This document shows positions 54,611-64,000 of a stretch of 64,000 bases of DNA, piece by piece; positions within the stretch are counted from its first letter, which is position 1; every line of letters starts with the position of its first letter. The notes beneath the pieces were generated by a model that searched no databases, had not been told where the DNA came from, and saw only the letters and a program-made list of their open reading frames with translations. Source of the DNA: Capitulum mitella. Its lineage: Eukaryota > Arthropoda > Thecostraca > Pollicipedomorpha > Pollicipedidae. Location of the stretch: positions 1 through 64,000 of the forward strand of contig CP099842.1 in assembly GCA_030062745.1 (NCBI GenBank). Direction: 5' to 3'. A program made the position numbers and the translations under genes.

Positions 54611-54703
54611 TATATAACCTTGTTTTATTAACACCCTAATATTAACAGGTTATATCTACCTCAGGGGGTTAATATAACCTGTCCAGGGCGGGTTAATATA
54701 ACC
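54608..54703. repeat. cluster of GGTTAATATAACC near-palindromes
   Basis: GGTTATATAACC occurs at 54,608-54,619, GGTTATATCTACC near 54,648, and GGTTAATATAACC at 54,667-54,679 and 54,691-54,703. This gives three near-perfect dyads and one degraded form within 96 bp. The spacing of the last two is 24 bp. It could be a protein-binding cluster or a decayed tandem repeat. Confidence 0.75.
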
Positions 54704-54730
54704 TTGAATGACCTAAGATGACCTTGGATG

Positions 54731-57011
54731 ACCTTTATATCTTATTCGACAATAGTGTTGGTTGATTCAGATGCTGCATTGGACTTCATCATCCATTATT
54801 ATCTACAAAATTCCTCCGCAGCTCCGAGAACGCATTGAAGGCGATGACCCCGCTTGACAAAGATTGACCTAGCATGACTCGGCTTGGACTCCATGGGTCA
54901 AATACAATCATGTTAGGTACAGATGGAGTCACAATTGATTGACGAATACTGTGGTATTTATTCTGTTTTGTCATTTATCCACTGGCGATCATTTGTGCTT
55001 AAACCCGAAGAAGTACCACTTTCTGCCAATTTCTGATCTTTGGCCCGACCTGGAAAGTCATTCGCTGGACAGGAACTTTAAAAAGGATACCAGTCGCGAG
55101 ATCTCGTCATGCACAACACACTGGTTTTTACCGCGACGCTCTAGGACAAACGGTGTGGAAATGGCCGAGGAGTCGTACCAACCCCTCCCCTTAAATACAT
55201 CGGCGTTATGCAAAAGCCCCTACACGGGCGGAGGTTAAAACTTTCCGCCTATGGGAAACGCATTAAATCAGCATCATTTTTACATTTGTTTTTTAAGTGG
55301 TTCACAAATTTTCCCATGATGATGCGGGAAATCACCTGCTGGTTGATTGGTTATTGGGGCTTAGGGGCGCACCGACTGCAGGGTCATTCGGCGCCCATCA
55401 CCTGCTGGTTATTTACATGCTTTCCACAAAACATTTAATGTTCTACAAACGAGCGTTGATGTTGGTTGGACTTGAAAGTCTCAGTGTGTAACAGGTAACG
55501 AGTTGATTTCGGGAGGGTGCTGATGATTAAGAGCCTGTTCCCCACGAAAACCTGTACCTCCAACGGCAGTCACTAGCTCTGCACGCAGTAGTTCTGGGAC
55601 CGACTTGCAATTTCCCAAAGGTTTCTGAGCCGCCGCGCCGCACGCTCCGAGACAGCGGACCGAAACTGTGAGCAGAAGCCCCGACAGACCGGCTCACCGA
55701 AAACAGCTAGGGTTTTCAAAACAGCTGAGCAACGGCCTTGTGCGAAATACTGGGCCCCACAGGCGCGAGCGAATTGTTGGCCTCCTCATCTCGAAGAACG
55801 TTAGCAGTTTTGGGATGACTTGGTGCAGTTAGTCTGCTTCAAAGAAAGCAATTTCATCTGCGGCTCAGCTTTGGCTTGAGTCAGACAACAAAAAGTCCTT
55901 CGAGGCTGAACATCTTAATCGACATTGGCGGCGCGCAAGCTGCGGATCTCCCTGCGTTAATGCTTCCATTGTTGTGCGAGATTGGCTTTTGGCTAGCAGC
56001 TCGGGAATTGCTACGAACAATGCCATGGACAAGGAGACATCTGAGAGCGGATGAAGAGGGGGGCGGGAAGACGAAGATACCATATGTATTGCTATTTTTG
56101 TACCATTTTTGGCGATCAGTATGGAAAGGGAAAGAACGTTCCCAAAAGATGGCCGTGGCTTCACACTTTTCTTTGGGCCCGTGCGTCTAAATGTGTGTAC
56201 CTAATACCTCCGCTCTAGAGCGATTGACATGGAGCCGTTAGTGTCCACTAGCTCACTAACAGCCCCGTTAGCAGTAACGGGACCATGCAAATACGCCGGT
56301 CGTTCGCTACGCCCCACGTCCGACTTGATGAAATCACCAAAGATCGGCTCCTTGACCGACAACATGAATAAATTTTCGGTGCTCGTGAAGACATACCCAG
56401 TAAAACTGAAGGCCCATTCCTCTGTGTTTCCTCGTGGTCGACTGCAGAGTGGATCATGCGAGATCAGTGAGAATTAATCGGGGATCGCCGATTTAAATGC
56501 AAAGGTTCTGGTGTCCCTGCCTCCAGTCCCGGACGCGGGCGTCGTCGTTGAACTCGAAGGTAGCGTCGACAGGGGGCGGATTTGCATTTGTTTCGCTGTT
56601 CGATCGCATCGCCGGTCTCATTACGGCTGCAGCGACGCTGGACAGATTACTCGATATCTCGCGCCACTGAGTTCCTAAGGGCTGATTTATTGAAATTGCG
56701 GTATTTAGGAAAATCTCTTCAGATGCGTCCTAGGCTAGATGACCTATTCATTTTATGTGCACTCATCCCTGGCTGTTTTAGAAAGAATCGCTGGCTACGT
56801 TACAGCTGTAGCGATGCTAAGACAAATTATTCAGTATCCCGCGTCACTGAGCTCAGGACTTAATTAATTTCGGAAACAATGCATCTCATCACCACACAAG
56901 ACACATTGAAATCATCACCACGCAGAAACATAATTAACTTCCGAAACAGGCGTTGTCTTGGTAAATTTATGGTTGTATTGGAACACATTCCAATGATGAA
57001 ATCGTTAGCCA
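54731..57011. other. unassigned sequence
   Basis: Frames of 80-100 codons near 55,876-56,477 overlap opposing frames and show no domain. The 3' part includes the long-period direct repeat listed below. Confidence 0.4.
56610..56862. repeat. diverged direct repeat, two units about 183 bp apart
   Basis: The unit at about 56,610-56,680 (GGCTGCAGCGACGCTGGACA ... CTCGCGCCACTGAG) recurs at about 56,793-56,860 (CAGCTGTAGCGATGCTAAGA ... CCCGCGTCACTGAG). Most differences are transitions. Confidence 0.7.
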
Positions 57012-57019
57012 GTGTCATG

Positions 57020-57223
57020 CATGGGCGTGTCCAGGGGGGGGGGGGGGCTGGGGACATGTCTCCTCCAGTTTGGAAAAAATGAGCTGCTGCCTCCCCCCCC
57101 CAATCTCGGTCAAAAAGTGAGCGTTTTTTTCGCAGTTTCCCGTTTAAAAATGAGATTTTCGGCCAGACTGTCCCCCCACACTCTGATTTGTTCCCCTATT
57201 TCTGCGACGTAGCTGCACCCATG
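57020..57223. mobile_element. hAT-type MITE, 204 bp, perfect 8-bp target duplication
   Basis: The flanks GTGTCATG at 57,012-57,019 and 57,224-57,231 are identical. The ends are short imperfect inverted repeats, CATGGGCG and the complement of CATGGGTG. A G-run and C-run (57,035-57,050 and 57,093-57,101) could pair. Confidence 0.8.
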
Positions 57224-57231
57224 GTGTCATG

Positions 57232-58344
57232 CATTGTTTTATGACAAAGAAGCGCGGGGTTTGTCACGTAACGCAGATACACTGGAACCACACCAAAAAT
57301 AGAAAAGCATCAATGTGGAACAATCAGTCGATGGCTGCAGTACAAAACTGTGATCAGCGGACCACCATACTTGCTGTATTTTGCAGTAAATGGATTTCGA
57401 ATTTTTATAAGAATAAAACAAACGTTGCCTAAGGCAAATACCAAGAACTTGACGACGAAAACTGCTCTTTCAGTAACTATTCATGGTTTTCTTCGAAAGC
57501 TGTCATGGCAGTGGACGTCCTCGATCATTCAGACATTGCCGGCCGTAGAGCAGTTCAAGATCATTCGGCGGGAAAATGGCGTCACGCGAGGCTGGAGTAA
57601 ACAGGTCATATGGGTGGAGAGCTTTGGCATCCCGAGAGTCATTGACATTCCGAACATGGGGCCCATCAGCGCACATTCCGGGATCAGGGCGTCCCTCTGC
57701 ACGACGGTAATGAAAAACGGCGGCGAATTCGGTGCTCGTGAGACGACGAATTTGCGCGGGCGAGTTGTTCACGCAGCTGAATACGAATACAGATATGGGG
57801 TTCTGGTTCGTCCGAAAAAGTCCCACAACTGAAAACAACAGGGTAAAATCATTTCCGTGTTTTGTGTAGTCGACTGACTTTTGCTTCTACGTGTCCCTTG
57901 TCCCAGCTATCGGCTCGTGGCGGATCCGCTGAGAACACCTTTGACACGCTAGTCAATCCCACGTGCGCGTATGCGTACATAAGTGCTTATCTTGAGCACT
58001 TCGTTATATCTGGGCTGCTGCATCTTAGGAAGAAAGCTTAAGTAATGTAATAATGGAAAGTGGGAAACTGCAGCATTAAAAAATATGTTCAAGCCGTTGC
58101 AATGGATCAAAGTCCCATCAGAAATCACCAAAGCCGGTTCGATCGATGTTTTCTGTTTTGATGAGCGACTTAACCTGGCTAGATGTCTTTTAGTAGTTTA
58201 TTGCTCGGAAACTACGATGTTTCGGGCGCCAAAATCGCGCCGGAAGCGCACCAAACTTTATCGTCATAACACTTAAATCACGCGAAGCGTTCAGCTGTGT
58301 GATGCGCGGTCACAAAACGACTCACGGGGCGTTTTGACTCGTAC
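57232..58344. other. unassigned sequence
   Basis: A 160-codon plus-strand frame at 57,350-57,832 and an opposing 111-codon frame overlap. Neither shows a recognised domain. I do not call a gene. Confidence 0.45.
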
Positions 58345-59130
58345 GCAGGGGCACAGCCAGGATTTTCTCAAGGGAGGTGGGCGGAGCTCAGAGTGACCTG
58401 AAACCATTCGGAAACTGCAGGTCCTTTTTGGCACCTCCTGGGCAGTCGCGGGTACAAAAACACGCCAGGCGGTGCTGGGTTGAGGAGAGGGCCCTTGACG
58501 TTTCCAGACAATCCCTAAAACATTAAGGAAATTTTTCAAGCAATGATAGCGCATTGCCAAGAGTTACTCTAAAAGTACGGTGATCAAGGGCCCACTCAGA
58601 GAGCTGAAGACCAGCAAACACTGCAATGAGCCATCTGGATACATTGAAGACGGGCCCTCCTTGAATTCGTTTTGAGGGCTCATTGGTGTTTTCCGTGGAA
58701 CCCTCGCCTTTTGAAAAGGCGTTTGTTTTTTTAAGGGCCTATAAGCATTTCTTTGTTCGGCTTAAAACTCCGTTCCTGAATGTGGACCCCCTGAAGGTAA
58801 TGAAGACACTCTGAAACGTTTAAGGGGTTTACAAACATTTCAGTGGGTCCTCTAGATGAATTCAAGTGGACTCCTTCAGTTTATATCAAGTGTCCATCAC
58901 AAGTTGTGTGGGGTCCTAGACGTTTTAGGAGTGACCTTGGTATTTTCAGAGGGCCCCTGAAACATTTAATCGTCCAGTTCATCTTTTCAGGGCACATGAA
59001 GTGCCTCTGAGAATATCAGGGGCATTTCAAATAAATTTACTAAGGGCCCCTCGAACGCCACGGAGGTCATTTCTTTTATAAGGATCCATCGAGCTTAGTG
59101 GAATTTCAGGTCTTCTGGAAAGCCCCTTAA

Positions 59131-60332
59131 CCCTGTTCACGAAGGGGCAGACGGTATGGCTGATTCCCGGCAGGGGGGGGGATTCGGCCCCCTGTGATCT
59201 CGAGAACTACTCATCCGATTTCATCGCAACAAACGGCAATTAATTTTCCATGACGTAAACTACACGTTTAAGAAAAGGTTTTCAAAATTTTGGAATGGGT
59301 GGATACAGGGGGCAAAAACACCGAAATGGGGGTTCTTTTGGACTTCTTACAATTCCGTTGTTGATGGACCGATTTCGACGAAATTGGCATGAATCGAGAG
59401 ATTATGAATGGAACTTTTATCATGGCCACAAACATTTCAAATTTTGTGAACATTCATAGGCGTTCACAGCGTTATTTAAAAATAGGATAATTAGTTTTTC
59501 AAAAACTGCTTGAACAAAAAAGGTAAAAGCACTTTTTTGGCTTCTGCTAGTCATGTTACGCTAAAGAAATACAAATCGTATTACAATGCTCGTTTAATTT
59601 TAGCATTGGCGGTGCCAGGGACATGTAAAAGGGGGAAATGTCACGATCACATGCTCTTCAGATCAACTTGTGACTTTTGACCTATAATGACTTTCAGTGA
59701 CCTTGAAGTCACTTGGAATTATCTCGTGTGCATTAAATATTGTCTTTACACGTTTTCAATCATTTTAATTCAGTCTATTTCGAAAATTTCATCTTACGGC
59801 CATTGTGATATAGGGTACGCGCACTGATATTTTAGGTCCTAGCTCCGTGACCCAACCTGATATCAAGTTGCAAGTTGATCCATAAGTAGACGGCACCTTT
59901 TGACGTCATGTATGTTCCGGGTTTGAGATTTAAAAAAAAGGCGCCGAAATTATGATTATAAAGTCAAAGTTTGACTTTGACCTTGACCTGACCTTGTAAA
60001 AGTGACTTGAGATGAAAAAAATTGTATTTGTGTGTTGCCCAACTATTCAGCTATACATCCATGGAAAGTTTTAAGTTCTATCTTAAGAACAATATTTCTA
60101 GCAGTCATTTTCCTTTCACCCTCAACGGGGCAAAAAAAACAGTATGAGGCTCCTCCCAAAAACGTTGACTGGCTCCTTCCCTGGGCAAAACAGAATTTTG
60201 AAATTTTGTCACAGTACGTAAAAGAATAATTAGGAAAAGTCACCAAGTTTCGTGAACTTGCGCCAAAAACCCTGGAATAGGCGTGTAAAAAACCCGACGG
60301 GGGCAAATTCAGTCCCCCTGTAGAGAATAGGG
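59131..60332 (+). mobile_element. piggyBac-type MITE, copy E (1,202 bp, aged)
   Basis: The left flank is TTAA (59,127-59,130) and the right is TCAA (60,333-60,336). The ends are CCCTGTTCACGAAGG and TAGAGAATAGGG. It is the most diverged copy, and its DR1 has decayed to TGACTTTTGACCT. Confidence 0.85.
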
Positions 60333-60599
60333 TCAATCTGTCGGGCGCCTCAGACATTTCTTCAACCGGTCAAAAACTCCTATCCTGAAGGTTTCTCAGA
60401 GACCTTTCGAAATACCAGTGGGACTCTGAAATGTTTGAGGGCCGCACAAAAACTCGAATGAACCCTCGAGAGAAATTCAGTGAGGCCACTCAGATGTTAA
60501 GGGAGGGGGTCCTTCTTGGGTTCATCTAGAGGGCACTTAGAATTTTTCTGTGAGGCTCTCGATCTTTTCAGGGGATCCTTGATATGAATACAATTGACC

Positions 60600-61065
60600 T
60601 GATACAGGTCAATGGCTGGAAGTCATTGATACTTTGCCCAATGACGGTAACTAGATGTCTGCTTCACTTCACACTAAAAATGTTATGAAATATTCCGTCA
60701 ATTTCCGAAAAAACGATGACATGTCTTAAAAATGGACTTGACCTTAGGTCAATGACCCGGAAAATTCCGAGATTTCTGAGATAGCAGATTTGTTGCGTCT
60801 ATCAAGATCACTAATCCCTGAAAGTATTATTGTGATATCTTGTTTTCCGAAAAAAATTACAGGACACTAAACTTTTTTGAACATAGGTCCGTTTGACCTC
60901 ACCTAGTTCAGGCACCTGACCTGACCTGAGGTCAAAACTTTGACACAAGGTGTAAAATTGATAAAGCAAAAGATAAACGAAGTTTTGTGGCTCTGTATTC
61001 GTTCGTTTTCTCGCAATCCCAGAAAAACCTCAGGGGGGCGGTCAACTGTCCCCCCAGTCGGGGGC
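60600..61065 (+). repeat. dispersed 440-bp repeat, copy b
   Basis: It pairs with 54,170-54,610 in the same orientation. It ends with a G-run/C-run stem (GGGGGGCGGTCAACTGTCCCC) like those at the MITE ends. Confidence 0.75.
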
Positions 61066-61390
61066 GGGTTGAAGGGCCTTTTGGAGTTTTATGGGCCCGT
61101 AAACGTTTCGGCAGGCCCCTTAATATTTTCAAAGGGCCTCTAAAATAAAGCCTTGTCCGGTTCAAAACCATTTTTCTGAATGATCAGAGCATCGCGAAAA
61201 TTCGGGGACGTCGGAAAAAATAAGATGTCCTCGAGATGAGTTCAGCAGGGAACCCTCAGGCCTGAGAGAGGGTCATTCCTTCAGTTCATCCAGAGGGCCC
61301 AGGAGGGTTTTTAGACCCCTCGAGCTCAGGTCCGAGGAGGCCATCGCCTTCATCGTCCCCTTGATCTGCGCCTGGGCGAACCTAATGACC

Positions 61391-62217
61391 TGAGGGGGTC
61401 TCTGACACTTGACTGCCGAACCATTTTTTGCCATTTTTGCCAATCACCCATGAAACAAGGCTATGTCCTTGTGGCCGTATTGTTAAAATGCGTGTAAAAT
61501 ATAGGTAGGAAATCTCATACTGAACATGCCCAGTTTATAAAAAGCCTGTTTTGATTAAGTTTAACGCATATGAATAATGAGTGGAAAGCCACCAAACGTA
61601 GATAATGCAAAGTTTTTCCAAAAACCCTAATCCTTGGTTTGTATGAAAAACTCAGCTATGGGAGCTAATATTAATCCAAAAATTGAAAAACCTGAGACGA
61701 ATGCGGCGCATCCAGTTTTTTCCGCCGCCTATTGCTGCGATTTTGTTTTTTTCCAACTCCGCAACCTATGCGTCACAGTGGGATACTTTCCCGGCGTCAC
61801 TGATGTGCCCCACAGTTGTGACAGCGTCACCAACTTGAAAATTACTGCCCCTTGAGTAGAAAATCTGCGCCAGGTTCAAACCGCTGCCCCATCTTTGCCC
61901 CAACGTTCTCTCGTCGAAACCTGCCACGTTTTGCGGACTTGCCCCTGCATGCAGTGGTGGCTCGGTAAGGGTGACCTTATTTCACGTCATTCCAAATTCA
62001 GCTGACGTACTGGAAGTATTGTTTTCGCTTAAGTGCTCTGTGAAAGCGGCGTGCTCTGCATTAGGAAGGTAATGCGCGCTATGAAACTGGCTGGACTGTG
62101 CGACAAAACACCCGACCGGCGAAATTCACGCGTGGTCGCAATAAAGTGCGTAAGTACGCTCTCCTGAGTCAGTTGCCTACGGGCTGAAACACCTGCCACG
62201 TTGCCACTGTAGTTCAG
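61391..62217. other. unassigned sequence
   Basis: No gene or repeat was recognised. Confidence 0.4.
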
Positions 62218-62313
62218 ATGAGCACTGTTCTGGTTAGCAATTCATCCCCCATCGTTAGATTTTCACCAGACGGCACCTGGCAGGGAACCATGCAAAGGAG
62301 CCAGCTGCGGTGC
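62218..62313 (+). other. weak candidate exon
   Basis: After the acceptor-like CACTGTAGTTCAG, the frame reads MSTVLVSNSSPIVRFSPDGT and ends before donor GTGCAG in phase 2. A possible next exon at 62,543-62,658 (acceptor GCCGGTCTGCAG, donor GTAATG) fits that phase and gives a Cys/His-containing peptide (SVQGCGSRPFHRGC), but it meets a stop in frame. No family is assigned. Confidence 0.3.
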
Positions 62314-62852
62314 AGGTGCAGTGCGGGCTTCCTAATAGACCGCGTCCGTCCCGAAACATTCGCGAATGATCGCGGAACGCTCAGCCACTGGCTGAGCGCT
62401 CACTTCCGCAGTGCGGCGTCGTGGCGTCCGGTTCCCGCCCTGGCGGCAGGGCGCCGCTCAAAGGTCACGGAGGTCACGGGGTCGGCCCTCCGGGGGCCAG
62501 GGACTGGCCGCGGCGGTCGGCGGGACCTTGGCCGGTCTGCAGCGTGCAAGGATGTGGGAGCCGCCCCTTCCATCGAGGGTGTCGACACTCCGCCTGTGTG
62601 AAAGTGGTGCAGACGAGGCAGACGATGATCCAGCTCTTCTAGCTCAACCTGGTAGTAGGTAATGGTAACAGTTTGTCAATGAAGCTTGGGTTTTACCCGT
62701 CTGTGTTTGTCTCGCTGTCCTATTTCTGATTTGGATTTTTGTTAGCTATTGTTTTGCACGCTTTAATTTTTTTGAAGTTGTACACAAATAATGCCCCCTG
62801 CCAAAACAGAACGAACTATCCGTCCCGTTGTGTCATAAAATACGCTCCAGTA

Positions 62853-62856
<4 letters not shown>

Positions 62857-62947
<91 letters not shown>
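62857..62947. repeat. (TC)n-(TCTG)n compound microsatellite
   Basis: About 38 bp of TC is followed by about 53 bp of TCTG repeats. Confidence 0.97.
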
Positions 62948-64000
62948 TCTTCCCTCTCTCCTTTTCTCTCTCATTCCCTCTCTCTCGGATAATTAAATCG
63001 TTTCCCATGAACAGCTGGAAGGTGTGCCATCACGTTCATTTCAAGTGATTCTGCATTGGTGTTGATATTCATTCTCGCTAGTGCAGGAGAAGGAGAAGGT
63101 TGATTTTTGAGTTTTTTATCGTGATGCCCGAAAACGACTAAACCGGTCGCTCCGAAATTTCGGACAGTTGAGTTTGGAACCTATTTACGTATGTTCTAAA
63201 AATCTGAGGCCAATAATTTGAAACGTCATAGAGCCACGACCCCTTTCTGTTCACCATGTCAAGGACAAATCCTGATCGATTACGGCATGTAATCTTACCG
63301 CAAACGTTCCATACGATTCACGATATTTACTCTTGCGCAGTTTTTTTGTACGGGTGTCACGTGTGGTGTCAGTGACCTCCGCGATTGGTCCTTACTGTAG
63401 TCAAGGTCATCTTAGGCTTAAGTCTTTAAGGTAAGTGACCTTTTTAACCATTTGGTGATCTCTGGATGGTCATAAAGTAATTGGAATAGGTGATTTGCAT
63501 AGAAGCAGTAGTTCCAGTCCCTATTTATCATCAGTAGTCGTTCTGGGGTCCTCAGAGGCAACGTATAGACTACGTCTGATCAGATCCAATGGAAATTTGA
63601 ATCGATTGCCATGCCGTCCTTTGAGGTCAGCCGTACGGTCACCGTGTAACTCCAAAGGAGCAAATTGGGTATCCTACGCAGGAGACAAGGCTGCACGCTG
63701 GTCGTAACCGTGTTACCCCGACATCGAGTTTGGAAATGTACACCGTCGAAGATGTCCCAATGGCGAATACTTGGGGGGGGGGGGTGAGGCGTTGTCGGAA
63801 CAACTTCACGGACAGCTGTATTCCATATGCTTTGGAACTACTGTGAAATGCCAGAAAAAATGTGGGACTGTTTGATAAAAGGTACGTTGGAACCATAAAC
63901 AGAGATGAAGAATATGTGCAGCAAAAATGCATAAATAATTATGCAAGTAAGTTCTTGTCATCATTATCGACGCATTCTTGTTGCCGACAATATACAGTTA
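62948..64000. other. unassigned sequence to the window end
   Basis: No gene was recognised. A G-run lies at about 63,773-63,783. Confidence 0.4.

Larger units (their letters stand above)
58345..61390 (+). mobile_element. diverged array-type element, copy 7, with nested insertions
   Basis: It begins CAGGGGCACAGCCAGGATTT and continues as a degenerate GGGCCCCTGAAACATTT-type array with looser units than the other copies. It is interrupted by a piggyBac MITE (59,131-60,332) and a second dispersed repeat (60,600-61,065). I treat it as a separate subfamily. Confidence 0.5.

Noticed and set aside
57350-57832. A 160-codon plus-strand frame
   Set aside because: No domain, no splice support, and an opposing frame of similar length.

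Overview
This is an animal nuclear genome window, and nothing in it looks bacterial. Protein-coding genes are sparse and split by GT-AG introns. Intergenic DNA is packed with non-autonomous DNA transposons, and there is a tRNA-derived SINE signal. The two recognisable host genes are a beta-secretase (BACE)-type membrane aspartic protease in nine coding exons and a four-span LAPTM4/DUF7027-like membrane protein. CpG content is strongly mosaic, as in invertebrates that methylate some gene bodies and leave the rest unmethylated. An arthropod is my best guess, perhaps a crustacean or chelicerate, but the sequence does not settle it.

Layout: 1-3,100 is mostly unassigned, with a perfect 18-bp hairpin and a weak exon candidate near 1.84 kb. 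3.1-13.3 kb is four copies, in both orientations, of an unusual non-coding element whose core is a degenerate array of about 20-40 bp units around GGGGCCCCTGAGAC. 13.3-16.0 kb carries small hAT-type MITEs with 8-bp target duplications and a tRNA-like SINE head. 17.1-17.6 kb is the four-TM gene. 17.8-22.2 kb is unassigned apart from weak exon candidates, a CpG-rich patch and a minisatellite. 22.2-25.5 kb is a nested transposon: hAT-like ends with a perfect 8-bp target duplication enclose a decayed DD37E Tc1/mariner transposase and a piggyBac-type MITE. 26.4-31.2 kb is an inverted, near full-length copy of the 3.1-6.4 kb element, with a second piggyBac MITE inserted in it. 32.1-40.0 kb is the BACE gene: a CpG-poor 5' part and a very GC- and CpG-rich 3' part. 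41.7-44.4 kb is a complete Tigger (pogo) element whose transposase is open except for one amber codon. 45.8-49.5 kb and 58.3-61.4 kb are two further array-type elements, each carrying a piggyBac MITE. 51.0-52.2 kb is a clean piggyBac MITE with perfect TTAA duplications. The rest is unassigned.

How the parts relate: the transposons record a datable series of insertions. The best case is the uninterrupted site at 5,131-5,134, which proves the ends and target duplication of the MITE at 27,678-29,290. The same MITE family spreads AGGTCA half-sites, including an exact DR1 nuclear-receptor-type element kept in three copies. The two host genes are unrelated in pathway as far as can be seen; both encode membrane proteins expected in the secretory or endolysosomal system. 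All calls were made by reading; no database search or alignment program was run.
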